A stretch of 64,000 nucleotides of DNA from Saccharothrix luteola (GTDB lineage: Bacteria > Actinomycetota > Actinomycetes > Mycobacteriales > Pseudonocardiaceae), in contig NZ_JAJHUO010000040.1 of NCBI RefSeq assembly GCF_020859565.1, positions 31,141 through 95,140 on the forward strand, in the 5' to 3' direction. Both the position numbers and the translations under genes were made by a program. Each line of letters starts with the position of its first letter. Position 1 is the first letter of the stretch. Shown one piece after another: positions 8,998 to 17,486 of the stretch. The notes below the pieces were generated by a model. That model was not told the DNA's origin, did not search any database, and saw only the letters and a program-made list of their open reading frames with translations.

Positions 8998-9009
8998 AAG
9001 AGCGGTCGC

Positions 9010-9495
9010 TCAGCCCTCGGCGAGCATCTCGTCCAGCCGCTCGTACCCCTCGACCACCCCGGTCTCCATGCCGCTGGCCAACATCATGTCGCGGGCTTCC
9101 GTCGTCGCGAACACGCTGGCGGCGTGCAGCCGGGTCCGGCCGTCGCCCAGGTCCTCGAACGTCAGGGTGTCCAGCGAGACGCCGTCCGGGAAGCCCTCGA
9201 ACGTGAACGTCTGCACGATCCGCTCACCGGGCCTGACCTCGTGGAACGAGCCGTAGAACCGGTACTCCTCGTCACCGTGGCTGTGCACGAAGCGGTAGGC
9301 GCCGCCGGTCGACGCGTCCCACCGCTCCACGCGCATCTCCAGGTAGCGCGGGCCCTGCCACTTCACCACGAGGTCGGGGTCGACGTGCGCGCGGAACACC
9401 GCGTCCACCGGGGCGTTGAACTCGCGGGTGATGTGGATGACCGGCGTGGCCGGGTCGGCGCTGATGCTGGTCTCGGGGTGCGTGGTCGTGGTCAT
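9010..9495 (-). CDS. SRPBCC (AHSA1-type) domain protein
   Basis: A 161-residue START-like protein of the AHSA1/Aha1 type. It opens with the family pattern HITREFNAPVDAVFRAHVDPDLV, followed by KWQGP and a beta-rich core, and closes with a long helix ending in ERLDEMLAE. Such proteins enclose a hydrophobic ligand; the ligand is unknown. Its ATG overlaps the stop of the upstream ArsR gene by four bases (9492-9495), so both are made from one message. ArsR-SRPBCC pairs of this type are common in actinobacteria, usually with the regulator controlling the pair. Confidence 0.9.
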   Translation of the reverse strand: MTTTTHPETSISADPATPVIHITREFNAPVDAVFRAHVDPDLVVKWQGPRYLEMRVERWDASTGGAYRFVHSHGDEEYRFYGSFHEVRPGERIVQTFTFEGFPDGVSLDTLTFEDLGDGRTRLHAASVFATTEARDMMLASGMETGVVEGYERLDEMLAEG

Positions 9496-9851
9496 GATGC
9501 TTCTCCTTCGATCCGGGTCTGTCGGGTGCCGTCGGACGCCATCTCGGCGAGCAGGGCGTCCAGCCGCTGGTAGCGCTGCTCCGCCTCCTGCCGGTAGCGC
9601 TCGATCCACTTCGTCATCAGGTCGAACACCTCCGCCTCGAGGTGGACGGGCCGTCGTTGCGCCTGCTTGCTGCGGCTGACGAGCCCGGCGTCCTCGAGCA
9701 CCTTGAGGTGCTTCGACACGGCCTGCACGGTCACGGAGTACGGCTCGGCCAACTCGTTCACGGTCGCGTCGCCCACTGCCAGCCGCGCCACCATGTCGCG
9801 CCGGATCGGGTCGGCCAGGGCCGAGAAGACCCGCGACAACTGGTCGTCCAC
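9492..9851 (-). CDS. ArsR family winged-helix regulator
   Basis: A 119-residue repressor with the ArsR fold: LSRVFSALADPIRRDMVARL, then the recognition segment with VQAVSKHLKVLEDAGLVSRSK. It has no metal-binding Cys, so it is probably one of the non-metal ArsR proteins paired with SRPBCC proteins. AAGGAG (9858-9863) is exactly six bases from the GTG at 9851, whereas the ATG at 9857 abuts it, so I prefer the GTG start. Two identical inverted repeats cover its promoter. Co-translated with the downstream SRPBCC gene. Confidence 0.9.
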   Translation of the reverse strand: MDDQLSRVFSALADPIRRDMVARLAVGDATVNELAEPYSVTVQAVSKHLKVLEDAGLVSRSKQAQRRPVHLEAEVFDLMTKWIERYRQEAEQRYQRLDALLAEMASDGTRQTRIEGEAS

Positions 9852-9865
9852 CGCCATCTCCTTAC

Positions 9866-9926
9866 TCAACCTCTCGGTTGAACAAACCATACGACCGACA
9901 CCCACCGAAGTCAACCAAAAGGTTGA
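9866..9926 (-). promoter_or_regulatory. ArsR promoter with two identical operators
   Basis: TCAACC-N4-GGTTGA occurs twice, at 9866-9881 and 9911-9926, 45 bp centre to centre. Between and over them lies a near-consensus promoter reading leftwards: -35 TTGACT (9909-9914), 17-base spacer, -10 TATGGT (9886-9891). The distal operator overlaps the -35 and the proximal one covers the start of transcription, so repression is likely. Confidence 0.85.
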
Positions 9927-10221
9927 AGACGCAGGTCAGGGACCTATCGGACACCACGCTTCAGCCGGCTGAACACCTCACACCCCACCGACCACCGCCG
10001 TGCGCACAACTACTCCGAGTTGAAGCACCGCCGGACGTGTGACGGGCTTAACCTCAAGTGATGCTCAAGCACCCATAACACGAACCGATGACCTGACCGA
10101 TTCTGTGAGAGAACACTCGGTGCGCTGCCCCTCCTGTGTGTGAACTGCACCAGACGGGGGACTAGCCTGACCATGAGTGAGTCATTACCAAGAGCGAGAT
10201 GGATAGAGGCGAGCGCCAGCC
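9927..10221 (+). promoter_or_regulatory. kgd upstream region with candidate promoter
   Basis: No gene of its own is supported here. Just before kgd is TAGCCT (10163-10168) preceded by a weak -35 (TGTGAA, 10139-10144). A leaderless ATG at 10173 would open a 29-codon frame ending at 10262, 40 bases inside kgd in another frame. Whether that frame is translated is unknown. Confidence 0.4.
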
Positions 10222-13200
10222 GTGTCCAGCAGCAGTCCTGCTTCTCAGTTCGGCCCCAATGAGTGGCTGGTCGAGGAGATGTACGAGCAGTTCCTCGCCG
10301 ATCCGTCGTCCGTGGACCCGGCCTGGCACGACTTCTTCGCCGACTACAAGTCGACGCAGCGGTCGGGCAACGGGGCGGCGACGGCCGCGGAGAGCGGCAC
10401 CACGACCGCCACCAAGACCGCTCCGGCCCAGGCCGCGCCGTCCGCCGCGAGCACCGCCGCGCCGACGACCGCGCGGCAGCCGCAGCAGCCGCCGAAGAGC
10501 CAGGCCGCCCAGCCGGGGACGACGGCTCAGCCGGCCCAGAAGCCCGCGGCCAAGCCCGCGCCCGCCCAGGCCGCCAAGGCCGCGCCGGTGCAGCCGGTCA
10601 AGGGCGAGGAGCAGAAGCAGCTGCGCGGCGCCGCCGCCGCCATCGCGAAGAACATGGAGCTCTCGCTCACCGTTCCGACCGCGACGAGCGTGCGCGCCGT
10701 GCCCGCCAAGCTGCTGGCCGACAACCGCATCGTGATCAACAACCACCTCAAGCGCACCCGCGGTGGGAAGGTCTCCTTCACCCACCTCATCGGGTACGCG
10801 GTGGTGCGGGCGCTCAAGGCCTACCCGAACATGAACCGGCACTTCGGCGAGGTCGACGGCAAGCCGTTCGTGATCACGCCGGAGCACGTGAACTTCGGCC
10901 TGGCGATCGACCTGCCCGGCAAGGACGGCGCCCGCACGCTGGTCGTGGCCTCGATCAAGGGCTGCGAGAACATGACGTTCACGCAGTTCTGGCAGGCCTA
11001 CGAGGACCTGATCCGCAAGGCGCGGACGGGCTCGCTGACCACCGAGGACTTCTCCGGCACCACCATCTCGCTGACCAACCCGGGCACCATCGGCACCAAC
11101 CACTCGGTGCCGCGCCTGCAGGCCGGCCAGGGCACGATCATCGGCGTCGGCGCGATGGAGTACCCGGCGCACTTCCAGGGCACCAGCGAGCAGGCCCTGA
11201 CCGACATGGGCGTCAGCAAGGTCATCACGCTGACCTCCACGTACGACCACCGCGTCATCCAGGGCGCGGAGTCCGGCGAGTTCCTGCGCCGCATCCACCA
11301 GCTCCTGCTGGGCGAGGACGGCTTCTACGACGACGTCTTCACGTCGCTGCGGCTGCCGTACGAGCCGATCCGCTGGGTCGCCGACATCCCCGAGGGCGCG
11401 GTCGACAAGACCGCCCGCGTGATCGAGCTGATCGACGCGTTCCGCACCCGCGGCCACCTCATGGCCGACACGGACCCGCTGAACTACCGGCAGCGCAGCC
11501 ACCAGGACCTCGACGTCCTGTCGCACGGCCTGACCCTGTGGGACCTGGACCGGGAGTTCCCGGTCGGCGGGTTCGCGGGCCAGGAGCGGATGAAGCTGCG
11601 CGACATCCTCGGCGTGCTGCGCAACTCGTACTGCCGCACGGTCGGCGTCGAGTACATGCACATCCTCGACCCGGAGGAGCGCCTCTGGATCCAGGACCGC
11701 GTCGAGGTGCCGCACGAGAAGCCGCCGGCCACCGTGCAGAAGTACATCCTGTCGAAGCTCAACGCCGCCGAGGCGTTCGAGACCTTCCTGCAGACCAAGT
11801 ACGTCGGCCAGAAGCGGTTCTCGCTCGAGGGCGGCGAGACGGTCATCCCGCTGCTCGACGCGGTGCTGGACAAGGCCGCCGAGCACGAGATCGACGAGGT
11901 CGTCATCGGCATGCCGCACCGCGGCAGGCTGAACGTGCTGGCGAACATCGTCGGCAAGCCGATCTCGCAGATCTTCCGCGAGTTCGAGGGCAACCTCGAC
12001 CCCGGCCAGGCGCACGGCTCCGGTGACGTCAAGTACCACCTGGGCGCCGAGGGCAAGTACTTCCGGATGTTCGGCGACGGCGAGACGAAGGTGTCGCTGA
12101 CCGCGAACCCGTCGCACCTGGAAGCCGTCGACCCGGTGCTCGAGGGCATCGTCCGCGCCAAGCAGGACATGCTCGACAAGGGCGGCGAGGGCTTCACCGT
12201 GCTGCCGGTCGCGCTGCACGGCGACGCCGCGTTCGCGGGCCAGGGCGTGGTCGCCGAGACGCTGAACCTCGCGCTGGTGCGCGGCTACCGCACCGGCGGC
12301 ACGGTGCACGTGGTCGTGAACAACCAGGTCGGCTTCACCACCGCGCCCGAGCACTCGCGCTCGTCGAAGTACTCGACCGACGTGGCGAAGATGATCGGCG
12401 CACCGGTGTTCCACGTCAACGGCGACGACCCCGAGGCGTGCTACTGGGTCGCCAAGCTGGCGGTGGACTACCGGCAGGCGTTCAACAAGGACGTCGTGAT
12501 CGACATGGTCTGCTACCGCCGCCGCGGCCACAACGAGGGCGACGACCCCTCGATGACGCAGCCGGCGATGTACGACGTGATCGACACGAAGCGCTCGGTG
12601 CGCAAGACCTACACCGAGTCCCTGATCGGTCGCGGCGACATCTCGGTCGAAGAGGCCGAGAAGGCGTTGCAGGACTTCTCCTCGCAGCTGGAGCACGTGT
12701 TCAACGAGGTCCGGGAGCTGGAGAAGCACCCGATCAAGACCTCGCCGTCGATCGAGCAGGAGCAGCAGGTCCCGACCAAGCTGCCCACCGGCGTCGACCG
12801 GTCGATCATCGAGAAGATCGCCGACGCGCACGTGAACCTGCCCGAGGGCTTCACGCCGCACCCGCGCGTCAAGCCGGTGCTGGAGCGGCGCGCCAAGATG
12901 GCCCGTGAGGGCGGCATCGACTGGGCGTTCGCCGAGCTGCTGGCGTTCGGGTCGCTCGTGCTGGAGGGCCGCACGGTCCGGCTGGCCGGGCAGGACTCGC
13001 GGCGCGGCACGTTCGTGCAGCGGCACGCCACGCTGGTGGACCGCAAGCGGTCCGAGGAGTACACGCCGCTGCAGAACCTGGCCGAGGGCCAGGGCAAGTT
13101 CATGGTGTACGACTCGGTGCTGTCGGAGTTCGCGGCGCTCGGCTTCGAGTACGGCTACTCCGTGGCCAACCCCGACGCGCTGGTGCTGTGGGAGGCTCAG

Positions 13201-13941
13201 TTCGGCGACTTCGTCAACGGCGCGCAGCCGATCATCGACGAGTTCATCTCGTCCGGTGAGGCGAAGTGGGGCCAGGTGTCCGACGTCGTGCTGCTGCTGC
13301 CGCACGGTCACGAGGGCCAGGGCCCGGACCACACGTCCGGCCGGATCGAGCGGTTCCTCCAGCTGTGCGCGGAGGGCTCGATGACGATCGCGGTGCCGTC
13401 CACGCCGGCGAACTACTTCCACCTGCTGCGGCGGCACGCGCTGGACGGCGTGAACCGCCCGCTGGTGGTGTTCACGCCGAAGTCCATGCTGCGCCTGAAG
13501 GCCGCGGTCAGCCCGGTCGAGGCGTTCGTGGACGAGAAGTTCCAGTCGGTGATCGACGACCCGACCGGCGTCGACCCGAGCGCGGTGCGCAAGGTCCTGC
13601 TGTGCAGCGGCAAGATCTACTACGAGCTGCTGGCCGAGCAGGAGAAGCGGGGCGTCAAGGACGTCGCCGTGGTGCGCGTCGAGCAGCTGTACCCGGTGCC
13701 GGCGCGCAAGCTGACCGCCGCCCTGGACCGCTACCCGAACGCCACCGAGGTCCGCTGGGTCCAGGAGGAGCCCGCGAACCAGGGCGCGTGGCCGTTCTTC
13801 GGGCTGGCGCTGCCCGAGCTGCTGCCGTCGCGGTTCGCGGTGAAGCGCGTGTCGCGTCGCCCGATGGCCGCGCCGTCGGCGGGGTCGTCCAAGGTGCACG
13901 AGGTCGAGCAGCGCGAGCTGATCGCGAAGGCGTTCGAGTAA
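10222..13941 (+). CDS. kgd: Multifunctional 2-oxoglutarate decarboxylase/dehydrogenase (E1o with fused E2o-like domain)
   Basis: A 1239-residue thiamine-diphosphate enzyme of the TCA cycle, decarboxylating 2-oxoglutarate. Domain order: a short E1o N-terminal segment (FGPNEWLVEEMYEQFLADP), an Ala/Pro/Gln-rich linker (about 45-130), a succinyltransferase-like domain (130-360) with the active-site motif DHRVIQGA (His about 343), and the E1o dehydrogenase region from about 370 on, with HRGRLNVLANIVGK and GHNEGDDPSMTQP. This fused architecture is the actinobacterial form (KGD, OdhA). The GTG at 10222 matches family N-termini; an in-frame stop lies at 10204. In relatives it is inhibited by the FHA protein GarA/OdhI, which is not in this window. 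Confidence 0.97.
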   Translation: MSSSSPASQFGPNEWLVEEMYEQFLADPSSVDPAWHDFFADYKSTQRSGNGAATAAESGTTTATKTAPAQAAPSAASTAAPTTARQPQQPPKSQAAQPGTTAQPAQKPAAKPAPAQAAKAAPVQPVKGEEQKQLRGAAAAIAKNMELSLTVPTATSVRAVPAKLLADNRIVINNHLKRTRGGKVSFTHLIGYAVVRALKAYPNMNRHFGEVDGKPFVITPEHVNFGLAIDLPGKDGARTLVVASIKGCENMTFTQFWQAYEDLIRKARTGSLTTEDFSGTTISLTNPGTIGTNHSVPRLQAGQGTIIGVGAMEYPAHFQGTSEQALTDMGVSKVITLTSTYDHRVIQGAESGEFLRRIHQLLLGEDGFYDDVFTSLRLPYEPIRWVADIPEGAVDKTARVIELIDAFRTRGHLMADTDPLNYRQRSHQDLDVLSHGLTLWDLDREFPVGGFAGQERMKLRDILGVLRNSYCRTVGVEYMHILDPEERLWIQDRVEVPHEKPPATVQKYILSKLNAAEAFETFLQTKYVGQKRFSLEGGETVIPLLDAVLDKAAEHEIDEVVIGMPHRGRLNVLANIVGKPISQIFREFEGNLDPGQAHGSGDVKYHLGAEGKYFRMFGDGETKVSLTANPSHLEAVDPVLEGIVRAKQDMLDKGGEGFTVLPVALHGDAAFAGQGVVAETLNLALVRGYRTGGTVHVVVNNQVGFTTAPEHSRSSKYSTDVAKMIGAPVFHVNGDDPEACYWVAKLAVDYRQAFNKDVVIDMVCYRRRGHNEGDDPSMTQPAMYDVIDTKRSVRKTYTESLIGRGDISVEEAEKALQDFSSQLEHVFNEVRELEKHPIKTSPSIEQEQQVPTKLPTGVDRSIIEKIADAHVNLPEGFTPHPRVKPVLERRAKMAREGGIDWAFAELLAFGSLVLEGRTVRLAGQDSRRGTFVQRHATLVDRKRSEEYTPLQNLAEGQGKFMVYDSVLSEFAALGFEYGYSVANPDALVLWEAQFGDFVNGAQPIIDEFISSGEAKWGQVSDVVLLLPHGHEGQGPDHTSGRIERFLQLCAEGSMTIAVPSTPANYFHLLRRHALDGVNRPLVVFTPKSMLRLKAAVSPVEAFVDEKFQSVIDDPTGVDPSAVRKVLLCSGKIYYELLAEQEKRGVKDVAVVRVEQLYPVPARKLTAALDRYPNATEVRWVQEEPANQGAWPFFGLALPELLPSRFAVKRVSRRPMAAPSAGSSKVHEVEQRELIAKAFE

Positions 13942-13956
13942 GACCCGTTGGTTCGC

Positions 13957-13996
13957 GCCGAGCCGTCGAGACCTCCCGGGGTTTCGGCGGCTCGGC
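13957..13996 (+). terminator. Hairpin between kgd and the DUF6104 gene
   Basis: GCCGAGCCG (13957-13965) pairs with CGGCTCGGC (13988-13996), extended by mismatched pairs. It sits 15 bases after the kgd stop and 22 before the next start. It may be a terminator or an attenuator limiting read-through. Confidence 0.5.
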
Positions 13997-14017
13997 CGTT
14001 TCGCTGGAGGAAGTCCC

Positions 14018-14197
14018 GTGTACTTCACCGATCGTGGCATCGAGGAACTGGAGGCCCGGCGGGGCGAGGAGGAGGTGACGTTCGCCTGGCTGGCCGACAA
14101 GCTGCGGGCGTTCGTGGACCTGAATCCGGACTTCGAGACGGCCGTCGAGCGCCTGGCCACCTACCTGGCGCGTGACGACGAGGACTTCGAGGACTGA
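14018..14197 (+). CDS. DUF6104 family small acidic protein
   Basis: A 59-residue protein starting at GTG 14018 behind GGAGG (14006-14010). It begins YFTDRGIEELEARRGEEEV and continues through FAWLADKLRAFVDLNPDFE to a very acidic end (RDDEDFED). This matches what I know of DUF6104, a short conserved actinobacterial family of unknown function often found just downstream of the 2-oxoglutarate dehydrogenase gene. It is likely soluble and helical. The genomic link to kgd suggests, but does not prove, a role related to that enzyme. Confidence 0.8.
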   Translation: MYFTDRGIEELEARRGEEEVTFAWLADKLRAFVDLNPDFETAVERLATYLARDDEDFED

Positions 14198-14325
14198 CCG
14201 CCTCCAGGGTTGCGGGACGACGCGGCCGCGGTGTCAACCGAGCCGCAGCGCCGCGACCGACTCGATGAGGCCTGAACGCTCCGGATTCGAAGTAGGCGCA
14301 ACGCGTGTCCGGGCACCGGACGGGT

Positions 14326-14352
14326 GAGGGCCGGGAGGTGCGCCCGGCCCTC
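14326..14352. terminator. Bidirectional hairpin terminator
   Basis: GAGGGCCGGG (14326-14335) and CCCGGCCCTC (14343-14352) form a 10-bp stem with a 7-base loop, immediately before the stop of the convergent aldo/keto reductase gene. Confidence 0.7.
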
Positions 14353-14359
14353 GACCCTG

Positions 14360-15352
14360 CTACCAGGCGTACGCCTCCGGCGCGGGCTTGGCGCCGTTCG
14401 GGCCGGGGGCCGGGAAGAGTTCGTCCAGCTTGGCCAGGACCTCGTCGTCGAGCTTGATCTCGGTGGACCGCAGCGAGCCGTCCAGCTGCTCGAGGGTGCG
14501 GGGGCCGATGATCGGCGACGTCACGCCTTCCTGGTGCAGCAGCCACGCCACGCCGACGTGTGCCGGGTCCTCGCCGAGGTCCGCCGACAGCTTCTCGTAA
14601 GCCTCGATGGCGTCCCGGTGCTTCTCCAACGCCTCCAGGCTGCGCCCCGTCGTGCCGCGCGACCCACCGCCCTCGCGCTGCTTGCGCAGCACACCGCCGA
14701 GCACCCCGCCGCCCAGGGGCGACCACGGGATCACGCCGACGCCGTAGTGGCGCGCCGCCGGCAGGACCTCCAGCTCGACGAACCGGTTGACCAGGTTGTA
14801 GATCGACTGCTCGCTGACCAACCCCAGGAAGTGGCGTTCGCGCGCCGCCTGCTGCGCCTGCGCGATGTGCCACCCGGCGAAGTTGGACGACCCGAAGTAG
14901 ATCACCTTCCCCTGCTGCCGCAGCACGGAGAAGGCCTCCCAGATCTCGTCCCACGGCGTGGCCCGGTCCACGTGGTGCATCTGGAGCAGGTCGATGTGGT
15001 CGGTCTGCAACCGTTGCAGCGACGCGTCCGCGGCCCGCCGGATGTGCAGGGCGGACAGCCGCTTCTCGTTCGGCCAGTCCCCCATGTCGCCGTACAGCTT
15101 GGTGGCGAGCACGGTCCTCTCCCGACGCCCGCCGCCCTGCGCGAACCACCGGCCGATGATCTTCTCGGTGACGCCCTCGCCCCGCTGCCACCCGTAGACG
15201 TCGGCGGTGTCGAAGAAGTTGATGCCGTGCTCGTGGGCCCGGTCCATGATCGTGTGGCTGTCGGGCTCGGACGTCTCCGGGCCGAAGTTCATCGTGCCGA
15301 GGCACAAGCGGGACACGGACAGGCCGGAACGGCCGAGCTGGGTGTACTCCAT
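14360..15352 (-). CDS. Aldo/keto reductase
   Basis: A 330-residue NADPH-dependent oxidoreductase of the AKR superfamily. The catalytic tetrad is visible: Asp and Tyr in FFDTADVYGW, Lys in VLATKLYG, and His in LLQMHHVDR. The N-terminus MEYTQLGRSGLSVSRLCLGTMNFG is the usual AKR start, so I begin at 15352 even though the frame is open further upstream. The substrate cannot be told from sequence; bacterial homologues reduce sugars, ketones or methylglyoxal. It is monocistronic, convergent with the DUF6104 gene and divergent from the next gene. Confidence 0.92.
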   Translation of the reverse strand: MEYTQLGRSGLSVSRLCLGTMNFGPETSEPDSHTIMDRAHEHGINFFDTADVYGWQRGEGVTEKIIGRWFAQGGGRRERTVLATKLYGDMGDWPNEKRLSALHIRRAADASLQRLQTDHIDLLQMHHVDRATPWDEIWEAFSVLRQQGKVIYFGSSNFAGWHIAQAQQAARERHFLGLVSEQSIYNLVNRFVELEVLPAARHYGVGVIPWSPLGGGVLGGVLRKQREGGGSRGTTGRSLEALEKHRDAIEAYEKLSADLGEDPAHVGVAWLLHQEGVTSPIIGPRTLEQLDGSLRSTEIKLDDEVLAKLDELFPAPGPNGAKPAPEAYAW

Positions 15353-15500
15353 GCGGCCAGCCTGCCTCAAGTCGATCGCCGGGACCACCTGGCCGGCGCG
15401 GGACCGCGTTCCGCCGAAACCGCTCCGCCGCAACGGATCCCGAGGTTAAGATCCGCGCCTACCCCGCCTCGGGCGGGCATGGGGGCTGGGGGAGGCCTGC

Positions 15501-16868
15501 ATGGGGGGACTTGCGCACGACCACGTCCGGGCACGGGACGCGGTCGCCCTTCCGCACGCCGTGCTGCTCGTGCTCGCCGCGATCGCCGCGGCCGTGGTCG
15601 CCCAGGGCGGGTACTACCTGCCCGGCCGGCTCTTCACCGGCGCGCTCGTCGCGTTCGCGCTGGTCCTGGCACTTCGCGACCGCCCGGCGTTCGGGCTGGT
15701 CCCGGTGGCCTGCGCGGGGCTCGCCGCGTGGGCCGTCCTGCGCGCGGCCCTGGACGGCGACGTCACCCGTTCCCTGCCCGCGGTCGCGGCCGTCGGCTGC
15801 CTGGCCGCGGCGGTGGTCGTGGTCCGGGGTGCCGACGCCCGGCAACGGGAGCTGTGCGCGTCGGTGCTGGTCGGCGCAGGCGCGCTGGTCGCGCTGACCG
15901 GCTGGGTGGCCGTCGTCTGGCGGGTGCCGTCCTGGTCGGTGGTCGCCGACGGCCTGGCCCGCGCCGCCTCCACCCTCACCTACCCCAACGCCGCCGCCGC
16001 GCTGCTCGCCGCGCTCACCGTGCTCGCGCTGGCCCTGAACACGGCCCACCCGGACTCGTTGCCGCACGCCGCCGCGGTGTACGCGCTGGTCGTCGGCGTC
16101 GGCGCGACGCTCAGCCGCGCCGGCCTGCTGGCGCTGCTGGCCGGGGTGGTGGCGTTGGCCGTGTTCAACGGAGTCCGCGCCTCCCTGCGGCACGCCGGTC
16201 CGCCCGTCCTCGGCGCGCTGATCGCCCTGGGCGCGCTGGCGCCGTCGTTCCCGGCCGCCGAACCGGCCGGCCCGGCGCTCGCGGTGGCAGGACTCGTCGT
16301 CGGCCTCGCGGTCACCGCCGGCCTGAACCGGGTGACGCCGCTGTTCCGGCTCGTCGGTGTGGTGGCCGGGCTCGCCGCGATCGGGCTCGGGGCGCTCTTC
16401 GCCCTCGACCTGGGCAGGTTGCTCGCGGGCCGGATCTCGACCGGTTCACCGGACCGCACCGGCGCGACGGGCGCGGCGCTGGACCTCGTCGCCGCACGGC
16501 CGGTGTCGGGCGTCGGACCCGGCAACGGGTGGTTCGCGTTCACCGGTCCCGGCGGCGAGTCCCGCGTGATGCGGTACGTGCACAACGAGTACCTCCAGGT
16601 CCTGGTCGAGCTCGGCGCGATCGGGCTCGGCCTGGTGCTGCTGGTCCTGGCCGCGCTGGCCGTCACGGTGTGGCGCGGCCGCGCCGGGTCGTCGTGGGCG
16701 GGCGCCGCCGCGGGGCTCGTCGTGCTGCTGGTGCACAGCGGTTTCGACTTCCTGTGGCACCTGCCCGTGATCGTGCTGACCGCCGGGCTGCTCGCCGGCC
16801 TGGCCTCTCCCGAACCCACTGCCCGCACACCTGTGCCGGCAGCACCCACCGCAGAGGAGAACCGATGA
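15501..16868 (+). CDS. O-antigen ligase-like polytopic membrane protein
   Basis: A 455-residue protein with about 11-12 hydrophobic segments. Near residue 338 is GVGPGNGWFAF, then VMRYVHNEYLQVLVELGAIG, which together form the signature of the O-antigen ligase/polymerase (Wzy/WaaL-like) superfamily, with the active-site region in the large external loop before the final helices. Such proteins join glycans to carriers or polymerise surface polysaccharide, or in actinomycetes have unknown substrates. GGGGGAGG precedes the ATG at 15501. Its TGA overlaps the ATG of the downstream small secreted protein (ATGA, 16865-16868), so the two are co-translated. No glycosyltransferases are nearby. Confidence 0.82.
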   Translation: MGGLAHDHVRARDAVALPHAVLLVLAAIAAAVVAQGGYYLPGRLFTGALVAFALVLALRDRPAFGLVPVACAGLAAWAVLRAALDGDVTRSLPAVAAVGCLAAAVVVVRGADARQRELCASVLVGAGALVALTGWVAVVWRVPSWSVVADGLARAASTLTYPNAAAALLAALTVLALALNTAHPDSLPHAAAVYALVVGVGATLSRAGLLALLAGVVALAVFNGVRASLRHAGPPVLGALIALGALAPSFPAAEPAGPALAVAGLVVGLAVTAGLNRVTPLFRLVGVVAGLAAIGLGALFALDLGRLLAGRISTGSPDRTGATGAALDLVAARPVSGVGPGNGWFAFTGPGGESRVMRYVHNEYLQVLVELGAIGLGLVLLVLAALAVTVWRGRAGSSWAGAAAGLVVLLVHSGFDFLWHLPVIVLTAGLLAGLASPEPTARTPVPAAPTAEENR

Positions 16869-17311
16869 AGTTCCCATCCATCCGCAACCTGCGCCCGGCC
16901 AGGGCGGCGGCCGTGCTGGCGGTCGTCGCGGGCGCGGTCTTCGCGTCCGTGCTGCCGTCCAGCGCCGACGTGAGCGCCCAGTCGCCGTCGCAGCCCGCGA
17001 TCCAGCTCCAGGCACAGGGGGAAAGACTCGCGCGCGGTGCGGCGGTCAAGATCGACGTGCAGATCGTCTGCCCGCCGCCGGGCTACGCCTACGTCAACGT
17101 CCGGCTCACCCAGCGCGTCGGTCCCGCCATCGCGACCGGCGCGGGCTTCGCGCAGCCGTTCTGCACCGGCGGCACGCAGACGGTCACCGTCTCGGTGCAC
17201 GCCGCGGAGTTCCCGTTCCGCGCGGGCACGGCCTTCGCCTCGGCCACGATGTCCGGCCCGTTCAACGGCCAGGTCTCGGACGACCGCGAGGTCACGATCG
17301 TCAACCCGTGA
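16865..17311 (+). CDS. Small secreted protein coupled to the ligase-like gene
   Basis: A 148-residue exported protein. The signal peptide is clear: basic RNLRPARAAA, hydrophobic VLAVVAGAVFASVL, then a cleavage region near SSADVSA. The mature part is a predicted beta-sandwich of about 110 residues with two Cys (IVCPPPG and QPFCTGG), probably a disulfide, and ends DDREVTIVNP. No family is recognised. The ATGA overlap with the ligase-like gene suggests a functional pair at the cell surface. Confidence 0.75.
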   Translation: MKFPSIRNLRPARAAAVLAVVAGAVFASVLPSSADVSAQSPSQPAIQLQAQGERLARGAAVKIDVQIVCPPPGYAYVNVRLTQRVGPAIATGAGFAQPFCTGGTQTVTVSVHAAEFPFRAGTAFASATMSGPFNGQVSDDREVTIVNP

Positions 17312-17486
17312 CGTGACGGGGGTGGGGCTCACACTGACGGGTGGGCCCCGCCTCCGGGCGCCGCGAGGCCGAACTCGCAGGCCGCGATCACGGCCTGCAC
17401 CAGGTCGCACCGGACCGGGCCCGTTCCCGTCGGCGGATCCCGGAACCGGAACCGACCGCTCGCGCGCGCGGTCCTCCGCCTCACTC

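Noticed and set aside
10162..14160. Very long open frame on the minus strand opposite kgd
   Set aside because: Antisense shadow with Arg/Val/Leu/His-rich low-complexity peptide; kgd is certain on the other strand.
17312..17486. Possible small gene between the secreted protein and the LysR gene
   Set aside because: No frame with RBS and sensible composition was seen; it is probably just 3' flanking sequence of two convergent genes.
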